Origin: Lewinella sp. W8
Lineage (GTDB): Bacteria > Bacteroidota > Bacteroidia > Chitinophagales > Saprospiraceae
DNA length: 64,000 bases
Direction of reading: 5' to 3'
Assembly: GCF_004375085.3 (NCBI RefSeq)
Contig: NZ_SNAQ03000004.1
Span: forward strand, 248,001 to 312,000
Numbering within the stretch: position 1 is the first letter of the stretch; the number at the start of each line of letters is the position of its first letter. The translations under genes were made by a program, and so were the position numbers. Below, one piece after another: positions 46,426 to 55,150 of this stretch. A model generated the notes under the pieces. That model was not told the DNA's origin and searched no databases. It saw only the letters and a program-made list of their open reading frames with translations.

Positions 46426-46680
46426 CTACATGTGGGGGGCGCATATGGTCCAGGCCCGTTCGATGGCTTCTCGGGCCTGCTCAATTTTGGCCGCCGCATC
46501 GTGTAACTCCCGGGCCAGCTTGCGCCGCCCGCGGGCGGCGTCGGCGTCGCCGTCCGCTTCAATTTTTCGGGAAAGTTCTTTCAGGTAGGTAGCCAGCGCA
46601 TCATACCGCAAGTCTCCCGTTTCAGTGGCGAGTTCGGCCAGGGTTCCGGAGTATTTCCGGACGCTCGTTTCGTGGATCAT
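46426..46680 (-). CDS. Small helical protein, hypothetical
   Basis: An 84-residue protein predicted as a helical bundle: LAELATETGDLRYDALATYL and ELSRKIEADGDADAARGRRK, then a charged helix LARELHDAAAKIEQAREAIE. No signal peptide or known motif. It ends two bases from the end of the convergent LysR gene. Similar small helical proteins are widespread in Bacteroidota with no known role. Confidence 0.65.
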   Translation of the reverse strand: MIHETSVRKYSGTLAELATETGDLRYDALATYLKELSRKIEADGDADAARGRRKLARELHDAAAKIEQAREAIERAWTICAPHM

Positions 46681-46722
46681 GATACTAAGGTAAAAGTCAG
46701 TACTTTATGTCCCGAACCAATG

Positions 46723-47268
46723 GTCTTCACCTTGCGTAAACTGATCCTCTACTCCGCCATGAGCCTCAACGGTAAAATCTCCCGCGCAGACGGGAGCGTT
46801 GACTGGCTGGAATCCATCCCCAATCCGGACCAGCTCGACTACGGCTACGGCGAATTCATCAAAACCATCGGGACCACCATCCAGGGCGGCAACACCTACC
46901 GCCAGCTGATCGGATGGGACGTTCCCTTTCCCTATCCGGATACCGAAAACTTTGTGTTCACCCGAAAAGTCGGGCAGGCGGATACGGAGTTCGTCCGGTT
47001 CATCAGCGATCATCACGTAGCGTTCACCCAGGAGCTGAAGGAAAAAGCGGGAAAGAACATCTGGCTGATCGGAGGAGGACAAATTAACACCCTGCTCCTG
47101 AACGCTGGCCTCATTGATGAACTCCATCTCCACGTGATGCCCCTCGTGCTGCCCGATGGCGTAGAACTCTTCGAAGGCACGCCGGACCTCACCCACTTCG
47201 CCCTCACCCACACCCGGCAATATCCCGCCGGGGTACTGGAGTTACGGTACACCCGGACCGGGGATTGA
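46723..47268 (+). CDS. Dihydrofolate reductase-family protein (RibD C-terminal type)
   Basis: The ATG at 46723 gives 181 residues; an earlier GTG would overlap the divergent gene. The fold marks are LILYSAMSLNGKISRADGSV at the start, TTIQGGNTYRQLIGW in the middle and IWLIGGGQINTLLLNAGLID (NADPH-binding GGG) near residue 120. This is the YwjB/RibD-C type of reductase, not the classical folate enzyme. The substrate is unknown. Confidence 0.87.
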   Translation, partial: VFTLRKLILYSAMSLNGKISRADGSVDWLESIPNPDQLDYGYGEFIKTIGTTIQGGNTYRQLIGWDVPFPYPDTENFVFTRKVGQADTEFVRFISDHHVAFTQELKEKAGKNIWLIGGGQINTLLLNAGLIDELHLHVMPLVLPDGVELFEGTPDLTHFALTHTRQYPAGVLELRYTRTGD

Positions 47269-47277
47269 CGTCCTAAA

Positions 47278-47519
47278 CCTCAGCCTTCTCCTCCGTCTTA
47301 GCCTAAATCCTGAAACCTGGGTCCTCAATCCTGCCCCCGCTTCGAGGTGCCTACTTTTCTATCCGTTCCCTTGCCTTTCGCCGGATAAATCCAGCGCTAC
47401 GGAATCAGTAAGGTTTTTTTGGAGCGGCGTATCCTTCCTAAAGACGGACGACCGCACAACGATCTTTCTTCTTTCTTCTTCCCTCTCCTCAGCCTTCTCC
47501 TCCGCCTTAGCCTAAATCC
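47278..47519. repeat. Direct repeat of ~55 bp flanking a half REP-like element
   Basis: A block starting CAGCCTTCTCCTCCG and ending GGGTCCTCAATCCTGCC occurs at 47281-47336 and 47490-47544 with a few changes; the second copy runs into the tetR 3' end. Between them, at 47375-47402, lies a half REP-like hairpin CGCCGGATAAATCCAGCG. Confidence 0.75.
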
Positions 47520-48152
47520 TTAATCCTGGGTCCTCAATCCTGCCTCTCCCTCCCTTTTCAACAGCCCCATCAACCGCAAATTCAGGTAATCCTTCACCAA
47601 ACTACTCAGGGCGTACTTCTCGTCGGAAAAAATTGCGGGGTTCGTCACCACCTGGATGATGAACAGCTTATCGATGTGGCCAAGCAATTCTACGGAAACG
47701 GGATTGTAGAGTCCTTCGGCGATCCCACTTTCGTAGTGGTGCTTCAGCAACGCCACAAACTGGTCGGTAAAATCATCAATCACGGCCCAGACTTGCGGAT
47801 AATGGCTTTTTATTCCCTGCAAAAAGGAAATGGTGATGTCTACGGTACCCTGCGCCAGGATTTCGATGAGCTGGGGGTAGAGTTCCAGGGGACTTAGTCC
47901 CCGCTGACTCACCTCCACGATGGAGGCAAACAGTTGATCCGTCCGTGTTTTGCAGGCGGCCAGCAGAATATCTTCCTTGCTTTCAAAATATTCGTAGATG
48001 GTGGACTTACTCTTTCCGGCCAGCCGGGCAATGTCGTCAATGGTCAGCGTCTCCAGGTCCTCCTGCTGGATGGCCAGCAGCAGCTCACCGAGCCATTTGT
48101 TCGTGCGCCGGGTGATGGCCTTCCGTTTTCTCGATACGGACTTTCGTCCCAT
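47520..48152 (-). CDS. TetR-family regulator divergent from alkB
   Basis: The ATG at 48152 (MGRKSVSRKRK) gives 210 residues. The DNA-binding helix-turn-helix is LTIDDIARLAGKSKSTIYEY then FESKEDILLAAC, the standard TetR_N pattern. The C-terminal ligand-binding part is helical with no strong family match. The gene is divergent from an alkane-1-monooxygenase-like gene, and a perfect 26-bp palindrome covers that gene's -7 region. It probably represses alkB in the absence of a lipid or hydrocarbon ligand (inference). The 3' end runs through a dispersed repeat, so the last ~10 residues may be recently acquired. Confidence 0.88.
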   Translation of the reverse strand: MGRKSVSRKRKAITRRTNKWLGELLLAIQQEDLETLTIDDIARLAGKSKSTIYEYFESKEDILLAACKTRTDQLFASIVEVSQRGLSPLELYPQLIEILAQGTVDITISFLQGIKSHYPQVWAVIDDFTDQFVALLKHHYESGIAEGLYNPVSVELLGHIDKLFIIQVVTNPAIFSDEKYALSSLVKDYLNLRLMGLLKREGEAGLRTQD

Positions 48153-48234
48153 GGACTGTGATTTATCCCCCACAAAGTAGCCCAACTTAGGGGAGTCACC
48201 CAAGTGGCTACCCCGGACTGCGCCGCAAAAAGAA

Positions 48235-48279
48235 TTTGGGCCACTCCTAAAATCGAACTATATTTGCACTTATAGTTCG
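48235..48279 (+). promoter_or_regulatory. alkB promoter with a perfect palindromic operator
   Basis: TTTG (48235-48238), 20 bases, then TATATTTG (48259-48266), fitting the Bacteroidota promoter. The arms CGAACTATA (48254-48262) and TATAGTTCG (48271-48279) form a perfect 9-bp inverted repeat around an 8-bp spacer and overlap the -7 element. This is a typical place for TetR repression. Confidence 0.75.
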
Positions 48280-48296
48280 GAAACCACTCCTTCGTT

Positions 48297-49334
48297 ATGG
48301 GCAAGATTAAGTACCTCACGGCCTACCTCATTCCCCTGTTTGGTCTACTCACCTTCAGCACCACGGGTTTACTGACCTACTCCGGCCTTATTTTCCTCTA
48401 CGTCCTGGTGCCCGTCCTGGAGATGGTCTTCCCTCCCGACCGGGACAATCTCGACGCAACCGAACGGGAGTTAGCCAAAGAGGACTTTTTCTACGATCTG
48501 GTCCTCTACCTGATGGTGCCCCTGCACCTCTACGTGGTGTACTACTTCCTCTCCACCATCGACGAGCCTGGGCTGACGACTTCAGACATCGTGGCCAGGG
48601 TGCTGATGATGGGCACCATTCTGGGCGTAATCGGCATTAACGTTGGACACGAACTGGGCCACAAAACCCGTAGTGTGTGGAAGCAAGTATCCGCCCACCT
48701 GCTGCTGACTACCGCCGTACAGAACCACTTCGTCCCCTACCATAATGGCGGGCACCACCGGGACATCGGTACTCCCCAGGATCTTACGTCCGCCCGGAAG
48801 GGAGATAACTTTTACCTCTTCGCGCTTCGCTCCCAGATCGGTGGGTACTTCAAGACCTGGAAGCTCGAAGCCCAGCGGTTGAAGGCAACCGGCAAGAACC
48901 CCTACCTTAACCCGATGGTGCTGTTCACGCTCCTGCCGTTACTGCTTTTTGTCGCCATCTACTTTGCCTTTGGCGAATACGTATTGCTCTGTTACTTTCT
49001 CGCGAGCGTCTACGGCATCACCATTCTCGAATCCCAGAATTACTTCGCCCACTACGGCCTCCGCCGCAAACTGCTGCCCAATGGCCGCTACGAACGGGTC
49101 AACGCCCGGCACTCCTGGAATTCCGACCACATCATCGGCCGGGTCCTGCTGTTCGAACTGACCCGGCATTCCGATCATCACCACATCGGGGGCAAAGCTT
49201 ATCAGGTGCTGGACTCCCGCGAAGAAAGCCCCATGCTACCCTACGGCTACCCCATGATGCTGATCCTGTCCTTCTTCCCCTTCCTGTTTAAACCCATCAT
49301 GGCCCGGCAACTGCAGCGGTACGGGATTGAGTAG
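48297..49334 (+). CDS. alkB: Alkane 1-monooxygenase-like membrane di-iron enzyme
   Basis: A 345-residue integral membrane protein with about six helices. All His boxes of the AlkB family are present: GHELGHK, HNGGHHRDIGTPQD, NYFAHYGL and LTRHSDHHHIGG. These bind two iron atoms in the cytoplasmic active site. The family oxidises the terminal CH3 of alkanes or related lipids with electrons from a rubredoxin; none is fused or adjacent. In Bacteroidota the physiological substrate may be a fatty compound rather than an alkane. Expression is probably controlled by the divergent TetR protein. Confidence 0.9.
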   Translation: MGKIKYLTAYLIPLFGLLTFSTTGLLTYSGLIFLYVLVPVLEMVFPPDRDNLDATERELAKEDFFYDLVLYLMVPLHLYVVYYFLSTIDEPGLTTSDIVARVLMMGTILGVIGINVGHELGHKTRSVWKQVSAHLLLTTAVQNHFVPYHNGGHHRDIGTPQDLTSARKGDNFYLFALRSQIGGYFKTWKLEAQRLKATGKNPYLNPMVLFTLLPLLLFVAIYFAFGEYVLLCYFLASVYGITILESQNYFAHYGLRRKLLPNGRYERVNARHSWNSDHIIGRVLLFELTRHSDHHHIGGKAYQVLDSREESPMLPYGYPMMLILSFFPFLFKPIMARQLQRYGIE

Positions 49335-49338
49335 GCAA

Positions 49339-50163
49339 TCACCCCTTCCATGGCAACCGCTTCATCGACTTGGCGTCGTACCGTAACGTGGCCTTCGCCC
49401 GGGCCATTTCGTCCGGACTGGCCGCCAATCCCAGGTGTCGCAGAATGGCATCAAACTGGTGCAAAAATTCCGGATACTGCAGGAATAAGGCCGTGGAGTC
49501 TTGATGAATCCTGGCTTGTTCGCGATGACCAAGGACCATCGCCCGCAGGTATGCTTCCTTGTCCGCGAAGTCCGCGCCCTCGCCGAGAAAAGCCCGTGGG
49601 GTCAGGGGCGTTGGGTGATTCCACCAGTCGATGAACCCGCCGTCCGATCGCTGCAGGGAAGCCAGCAGGCTTTCCGTCTCCCGGTCCAGGAAGATCCACC
49701 GGACACCGGGGAAGGCCCGCCGGAAGATGGGCATCAGGAAGATATTCCAGGAGGTGAGTTTAACGACGAGGTGCCGCTTACCGCCCTCCGCCTGACGATA
49801 CATCCGCACGATATTTTTCAGTTGGTCTGCGACGCTTTGGTCATCAAGCGCGTACAGGACTTTTGACAACAGCAGTCCGTTAATGGCCTCCGGCTCGCTG
49901 ACTACCCGCACAGTGTCTAGTTGATTCAGTTGGCGGCTCAGCAGCGTGGAGCCACAGTGTGAAACCCCGAAGATGAAGCCGCTGATTTCAAGACTTTCTT
50001 CCTCCTCACCTGACCATGAATCGAGGGAAAAACGCTCCCCCCCGCCGACGCTGGTGACGCCTTCGTTGAAGAAGGGGTAGTCAAAGACGGCCTCCGGAAG
50101 TTCCCGGCAGATTACTTCGGGCTCCGGCCCTACGGTGGTGATGACGGGGTACGGCTTACTCAC
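49339..50163 (-). CDS. Sulfotransferase-like protein
   Basis: A GTG at 50163, overlapping the stop of the upstream lipoprotein gene (GTGAGTAA), gives 274 residues; an ATG at 50223 inside the lipoprotein gene is an alternative. FIFGVSHCGSTLLSRQLNQL is the 5'-phosphosulfate loop of PAPS-dependent sulfotransferases. RVVSEPEAING and WIFLDRETESLLASLQR match the downstream 3'-phosphate region. A specific substrate cannot be inferred. Some members of this fold in bacteria act on other groups. Confidence 0.72.
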   Translation of the reverse strand: MSKPYPVITTVGPEPEVICRELPEAVFDYPFFNEGVTSVGGGERFSLDSWSGEEEESLEISGFIFGVSHCGSTLLSRQLNQLDTVRVVSEPEAINGLLLSKVLYALDDQSVADQLKNIVRMYRQAEGGKRHLVVKLTSWNIFLMPIFRRAFPGVRWIFLDRETESLLASLQRSDGGFIDWWNHPTPLTPRAFLGEGADFADKEAYLRAMVLGHREQARIHQDSTALFLQYPEFLHQFDAILRHLGLAASPDEMARAKATLRYDAKSMKRLPWKG

Positions 50164-50488
50164 AAATCTCTCCCGTCCATTGCTGATCAAAGCCACCCTC
50201 GTCGTCGAGGTGAAAAACCGCACCCACGGCGCAGTTGTTCTCCCCCGTGGAATCCACCAGGTAGCGGTAGTCGAACCCCATGTCGATGGGCTCCCCGAGC
50301 AGACTTTTCAGGTAGGTCGTGGAGGCCGTATCCGGCAACAGGCGCACGACGGCGTCCAGACTGGCAAAGTCCTGGTGTTCCCGATAGTGGGCCGCACGTT
50401 GTTCCAGTGGCGAGGGTTTGGGGCCGCAGGCCAGGATGCCAAGGAGACCGGTAAGGCAAAGGATAAGCGAATAAAGGCGGTAACGCAT
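50156..50488 (-). CDS. Small lipoprotein, hypothetical
   Basis: A 110-residue protein with lipoprotein signal YSLILCLTGLLGILAC (Cys ~21). The mature part is short and acidic-aromatic: DFASLDAVVRLLP, then GFDYRYLVDSTGENNCAVGA with two further Cys. No family is recognised. Its stop overlaps the start of the sulfotransferase-like gene, so the two are coupled. Confidence 0.68.
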   Translation of the reverse strand: MRYRLYSLILCLTGLLGILACGPKPSPLEQRAAHYREHQDFASLDAVVRLLPDTASTTYLKSLLGEPIDMGFDYRYLVDSTGENNCAVGAVFHLDDEGGFDQQWTGEICE

Positions 50489-50559
50489 GATGGGCGTTTA
50501 GGGATAAAGTTATGGCCGGGCGGACGAGTGCAGGAAAAATAAAGATCTTAGGTCAGTCC

Positions 50560-52218
50560 TCAATCCGGACTTTCTTCCCACAGGTCTACCAGGCCGAACT
50601 GGTTAGCGTCAAAGAGCCCGCGGTCACTCAGTTTCAGAGAAGGAATGACGAGGAGGGCCAGGAAGGAAAGCGTCATAAAGGGAGCCTCCAGGCCGCACCG
50701 GAGTTTTCGCTTGGTGAAGCCGTTCAGCGCCCCGTAGCGGGCGGCAATCCGGGGGCCGGTATCGTTGCTCATGATACCGGCCACGGGCAGGGGCAATACT
50801 TCGAGGTATTCATCCCTCCCGGCGGCGATGCCGCCGCGTTCGGCGATCACGGCGTTGGCCACCCGGCACATCGATTCGTCGTCGACCCCGACGACCACGA
50901 TGTTGTGACTATCGTGGGCCACGGAGCTGGCGATGGCTCCCCGCTGGAGCTTCATGCCCCGCACGAAGCCCACCGCCACCGGAGCATCTGCGTAACGGTT
51001 GATGACGGCAATTTTGAGTACATCGCGGTCGGGGGAGGCCACCGGGCGGCCATCAGCGTCCAGCACGGGATCGAGCAGTAGCTTTCCCGTCACGAGCTCC
51101 CCGTCGTAGACCTCGATGACGCGTAGCTGTGCCCCCGCGGGCCCCGGAGCCACCCGAAAATCTTCGGGCGACTTGGGGCTACAGTCAAAGTTGTTGATCG
51201 GTTCGGGGCGGTAGTCCGGCAGATTATGCGCCCCCGCTTCGGCCACCAGCCGTCCGTTGATCCAGGTTTCCATCACGGCCAGGTGGCGCAGGTCATCGAC
51301 GCGGATGAAGTCGGCCCGGTCGCCCACCCGCAACTGACCGACGTCCAGGCCGTAGTGCTCGACGGGATTGCGGCAGGCAATCCGCAGCACGTTAAAGAGT
51401 TCGTGCTTGTCCCGCAGCGCGCGCAGCACGATACGGTTGATGTGCCCGGCCATGAGGTCGTCGGGGTGGCTATCGTCGGTGCAGAACATGATCCGGTCGG
51501 GGTACTCGTCGATGAGTTCGTGGAGGGCGGCGTAGTTACGCGCCGCCGAGCCCTCCCGGATGATGATCTTCATCCCCGCCGCCAGCTTATCACGGGCCTC
51601 CTCGGCGGTGAAGCATTCGTGGTCGGTGGTAATCCCCGCCGCGGCGTAGGCCGCGGCCTCGGCACCGCGTAGGCCCGGCGCGTGACCGTCAACGGCCTTG
51701 CCACGTTGCTGGGCCGCCGCGATCTTGGCCATCACCCCGGGGTCGGCGTTGAGCACGCCGGGATAGTTCATCACCTCGCTGAGGTAGCGAACGTCGGGGC
51801 GGTCGAGGAGTTGCTCCACGGCCCCGGCATCCAGGGTCGCCCCGGCGGTTTCAAACCGCGTGGCGGGCACGCAGCTGGGAGCGCCGAAGTTGATCGACAG
51901 TGGTGTGTGCCGGGCGTTATCGATCATGTACTCGACGCCGGCCAGCCCCATCACGTTGGCAATTTCGTGGGGATCGGACACCGTAGCAACGGTGCCGTGC
52001 ACCACGGCCAGCTTGGCAAATTCCACGGGCAGCAACATCGAGCTTTCGATGTGGACGTGGGCGTCCACGAAACCGGGCAGGATGAACCAGCCGCGTTTGT
52101 CGCGGCTCGGATCCCGTTCAATGTCCGTAATCGTTCCGTCGTCCCCGATGGTGATGATGGCTCCGTAGATTTCCCGGGCGTCCAGGTCAACGAGTCTTCC
52201 CTTTACTTGCTGTGGCAT
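50560..52218 (-). CDS. ade: Adenine deaminase
   Basis: A 552-residue amidohydrolase of the Ade type. The metal-binding HxH is in GFVDAHVHIESSM, with further marks CTDDSHPDDL and HDSHNIVVVGVDD, both typical of adenine deaminase. It converts adenine to hypoxanthine and ammonia in purine salvage or breakdown. It lies downstream of the lanthipeptide-like cluster, 133 bp after the small membrane-anchored gene, and is probably an independent unit. Confidence 0.93.
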   Translation of the reverse strand: MPQQVKGRLVDLDAREIYGAIITIGDDGTITDIERDPSRDKRGWFILPGFVDAHVHIESSMLLPVEFAKLAVVHGTVATVSDPHEIANVMGLAGVEYMIDNARHTPLSINFGAPSCVPATRFETAGATLDAGAVEQLLDRPDVRYLSEVMNYPGVLNADPGVMAKIAAAQQRGKAVDGHAPGLRGAEAAAYAAAGITTDHECFTAEEARDKLAAGMKIIIREGSAARNYAALHELIDEYPDRIMFCTDDSHPDDLMAGHINRIVLRALRDKHELFNVLRIACRNPVEHYGLDVGQLRVGDRADFIRVDDLRHLAVMETWINGRLVAEAGAHNLPDYRPEPINNFDCSPKSPEDFRVAPGPAGAQLRVIEVYDGELVTGKLLLDPVLDADGRPVASPDRDVLKIAVINRYADAPVAVGFVRGMKLQRGAIASSVAHDSHNIVVVGVDDESMCRVANAVIAERGGIAAGRDEYLEVLPLPVAGIMSNDTGPRIAARYGALNGFTKRKLRCGLEAPFMTLSFLALLVIPSLKLSDRGLFDANQFGLVDLWEESPD

Positions 52219-52351
52219 GGTGCGTGATGGTCAGACGGGGAAAGTAGGGTTTTCTGTCTTAACCTGACGGTAGGGCCGTCGAATTCAACCTTGCCCTACC
52301 TGATAACCCCGGCCTCACCCGGCACACTGCACCTGGCCTCCGGCCCCAAAT

Positions 52352-52753
52352 CTATTCCATCACGTACTCGCCCAGACTCTGGTCCATCGGCTGGCGGAAG
52401 TACAGAAATCCCTCAAAGGATTCCTCGGGTAGTTCGGCGGATTTCGGAAGGACGTGGAGGGGATACCCCCGCACCGGGTCCTGGTTTCCGGTGATCTCCA
52501 CCCAGTAGTACACCGGCAATCCGCCCCGAAAGGCCTTGACCACCTTGGTGTCGTCCGGCGACCATTCCCCGGGCAGCGCCGCTGCGGGTTTTAGCCACCA
52601 GCTTCCGGCCGCATCCTGCCGCATCACGACGGGCTTCGGCTGCGGAATTTTCGGGTGGATGGACTGCAGTCCCCAGAAGATGCCCCCCAGGGTGAGGCAG
52701 TACACAATGGCGGCAGAAACGAGCAGCCGCTTCGGGTTCTTTTCAATGTTCAT
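52352..52753 (-). CDS. Membrane-anchored small protein at the end of the lan cluster
   Basis: A 133-residue protein with one N-terminal anchor (LLVSAAIVYCLTLGGIFWGL) and a soluble periplasmic part of ~100 residues, with Pro/Trp-rich stretches (AAGSWWLKPAAALPGEW, PVYYWVEITGNQDPV). It starts 3 bp after the ABC transporter stop, so it is cotranscribed. It is too short for an HlyD-type adaptor. The operon lacks a separate adaptor, so this might assist export, but that is only a guess. Confidence 0.65.
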   Translation of the reverse strand: MNIEKNPKRLLVSAAIVYCLTLGGIFWGLQSIHPKIPQPKPVVMRQDAAGSWWLKPAAALPGEWSPDDTKVVKAFRGGLPVYYWVEITGNQDPVRGYPLHVLPKSAELPEESFEGFLYFRQPMDQSLGEYVME

Positions 52754-52756
52754 CGC

Positions 52757-54967
52757 TTACTGCATTTGCTTTTTGACGAGTTCGTAGTAGCGTCCCCGCC
52801 GCTCAAGGAGTTCTTCGTGGGAGCCCTCTTCTACCACCTTACCCTTGTGGAGGACCACGATTTTATCGGCAAACTGGATGGTGCTCAGACGGTGGGCCAC
52901 GACGATGGTCGTCCGGCCGCGGAAGAATTGCTGCAGGCCTTCCATGATGAAGGCTTCGTTGTCGGCGTCCAGGGCGTTGGTGGCCTCATCCATAAAGACG
53001 AATTCGGGGTCCTTGTAGATGGCGCGGGCCATCAGAATGCGCTGCTTCTGCCCCATGCTCAGCCCCTTACCGTCCCGCCCGATGGGGGTGTGGTATCCCT
53101 GGGGCATATCGTCCACGAATTCGTCGAGGTTGGTGATGCGCTTGGCCATCTCGAAGCGGCGCTCGTCAAATTCTCCACCCAGGACGATGTTGCCGCGGAT
53201 GGATTCGTTGAAGATGAAGCTCTCCTGCAGGATGACGCCGCAGCGGTCGCGCCAGGCGTTGATGTCCAGGGAGCGGAAATCATGGCCGTCAATCATCATT
53301 TTTCCCTGGTAGGCGAGGTAGTAGCCCAGTAGAAGTTTGAGCAGGGTGGTTTTTCCGCTGCCGCTGCTGCCCACGATGGCCACCGATTTGCCCAGGGGGA
53401 TGTCCAGGTTGATGTCCGTCAGGGCCGGCTTGGCCACCTGTCCCGGGTGGGTGAAGGTCAGGTCCCGGAGGGAAATGGTGCTGCCCGGCGCGGGGAGGCG
53501 GTCAATCTGCTGCCCGTCGTTGTAGGCGCTCTCGTCCTTCTCGTCCCAGAATTCGGTGATCCGCCCGAGGCTGATCTGCGCCTCCTGCCCCCGCACGATG
53601 CCCTGCATGATCTGGTCCATGGGGGCAATCAGTTGCCCGGTGATGAACTGGATGGACAGCATTGTACCCAGGCTGATCTCGTTGCTAACGATCAGGCTCG
53701 CCGACAGGAAGAGGATGGAGAGTTGGGTCAGCTCCACGATCAGCATGGTACCCGTGTCCTGCACCTGGTTGACGCGCAGGTAACTGAAGGTGTTGCGGAA
53801 GGAATCCATCTGGTTGGCCTTCCACTTTTCGAAGTAAAACTGCTGGCTGTTGTTGATCTTCAGGTCGTGCATCCCGTTGATCAACTGGATCAGGATGGAC
53901 TGATCGTTGGACGCGAAGCGGAAGCGCTCCAGGTCAATGTGTTTGCGGGCCCGGAGGAACAGAAGAGTCCAGGCCAGGTAGGCCACCGCCGCCACGACAA
54001 ACATGCCGAAAAAGAAGGCGTGAAAGTTGAAGAGGATGAAGCTGTAGATCAATACCGTGAGCACCGCCACCACGATGCTGAGGCTGTTGCGGGTGATGAA
54101 GGTTTCGATCCGGTGGTGATCGCTGATGCGCTGGAGGATATCCCCGATTCTGCGGGTTTCGAAGAAGGGAAGCGGGAGTCGGAAGAGCTTCTGCAGGAAT
54201 CCCGCAATAAGTTTGTAGTTGATCCGTAAACTCAGGTGCAGCACGATCCAGCTGCGCAGGATGTTGAAGGCCGTTTTGCTCAGGATGAGGACCAGCTGAC
54301 CGATCAACAGGAACTTGACGAAGCCAAGATCACCCGTCCCGATGCCCAGATCCACCACGGACTTGGTGATGTAAGGAAGCAGGTACTGAAGGACCGAAGT
54401 GACGGCGATCCCCAGCAGGATGACCAGAAAAAAGGGGCGCAGTTGGTGCAGGTTATCGCGCAGGAAAGCCCACTGTTGGTTGTCCTGCGGGAGCTCCCCC
54501 TGGGGAAGCGGGGGTGGCGTGGCGGGCGTGCCGGGAGAAAAGAGCAGGGCATAACCCACCGGTGGGGAAGAGGTGCCGGGAGGCCGCACGAAGAGGCGCT
54601 TCCGCAACTCCTCTGCCTTCATCTTGACCAGCCCGTCCGCGGGGTCTCCGATGATGTATTTTCCCCGCTTCTTTTCGTAGAAGACGACAAAATGGTTGTT
54701 GTCAAACAGGAGAATACTTGGCCCCTCACCGAACAGTTCCAGGTCTTGCAGGTCCCGCACCATGACCCCCTCCGACTCGAAACCGTACAGTTCCGCGGCA
54801 TGCTTCAGCGTGGCAAAGGACGTCCCGATCCGGTCGATGCGGGTCGCGTGCCGCAGGTACTTCGGGTCTACTTCCCGCTGGTAGTAGGCGGCGATCATGC
54901 GGAGCGCGGCGATACCGCAATCGCGCATATTCTTCTGACGGACGTGAGGATAATTATGCCACAACAT
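52757..54967 (-). CDS. C39 peptidase-containing ABC transporter of the lan cluster
   Basis: A 736-residue PCAT-type exporter. The C39 domain (1-150) has catalytic Cys17 in MRDCGIAALRM, His92 in NNHFVVFYEK and Asp108 in IIGDPADG. The membrane domain spans ~175-460. The nucleotide-binding domain has Walker A GSSGSGKTTL, a slightly altered signature LSMGQKQRILMARAI and Walker B FVFMDEATNALD. It should remove Gly-Gly leaders and export the modified peptide. It follows lanB by 183 bp, where a GCCCG-GCTTT-CGGGC hairpin (55101-55115) may reduce read-through. Confidence 0.93.
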   Translation of the reverse strand: MLWHNYPHVRQKNMRDCGIAALRMIAAYYQREVDPKYLRHATRIDRIGTSFATLKHAAELYGFESEGVMVRDLQDLELFGEGPSILLFDNNHFVVFYEKKRGKYIIGDPADGLVKMKAEELRKRLFVRPPGTSSPPVGYALLFSPGTPATPPPLPQGELPQDNQQWAFLRDNLHQLRPFFLVILLGIAVTSVLQYLLPYITKSVVDLGIGTGDLGFVKFLLIGQLVLILSKTAFNILRSWIVLHLSLRINYKLIAGFLQKLFRLPLPFFETRRIGDILQRISDHHRIETFITRNSLSIVVAVLTVLIYSFILFNFHAFFFGMFVVAAVAYLAWTLLFLRARKHIDLERFRFASNDQSILIQLINGMHDLKINNSQQFYFEKWKANQMDSFRNTFSYLRVNQVQDTGTMLIVELTQLSILFLSASLIVSNEISLGTMLSIQFITGQLIAPMDQIMQGIVRGQEAQISLGRITEFWDEKDESAYNDGQQIDRLPAPGSTISLRDLTFTHPGQVAKPALTDINLDIPLGKSVAIVGSSGSGKTTLLKLLLGYYLAYQGKMMIDGHDFRSLDINAWRDRCGVILQESFIFNESIRGNIVLGGEFDERRFEMAKRITNLDEFVDDMPQGYHTPIGRDGKGLSMGQKQRILMARAIYKDPEFVFMDEATNALDADNEAFIMEGLQQFFRGRTTIVVAHRLSTIQFADKIVVLHKGKVVEEGSHEELLERRGRYYELVKKQMQ

Positions 54968-55150
54968 GGTACGGAGGGTGCTTTTAAATGGGGTATGAGG
55001 TTCACGGTTTCGGAGGGGAGCGAAGCCCGGGGCAACGGCGGGTGGAGCGCAGTGGAATACTTGGCTCTACCGGTACACGTGCCATGGCCGTCGGAGAGGT
55101 GCCCGGCTTTCGGGCTTCGCAACTCCCCTGCTGGCGGGAAAATTTGAAGA

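Noticed and set aside
54968..55150. Possible lanthipeptide precursor between the ABC transporter and lanB
   Set aside because: Only a 27-codon ATG frame without leader or Ser/Thr/Cys core was found on the coding strand.
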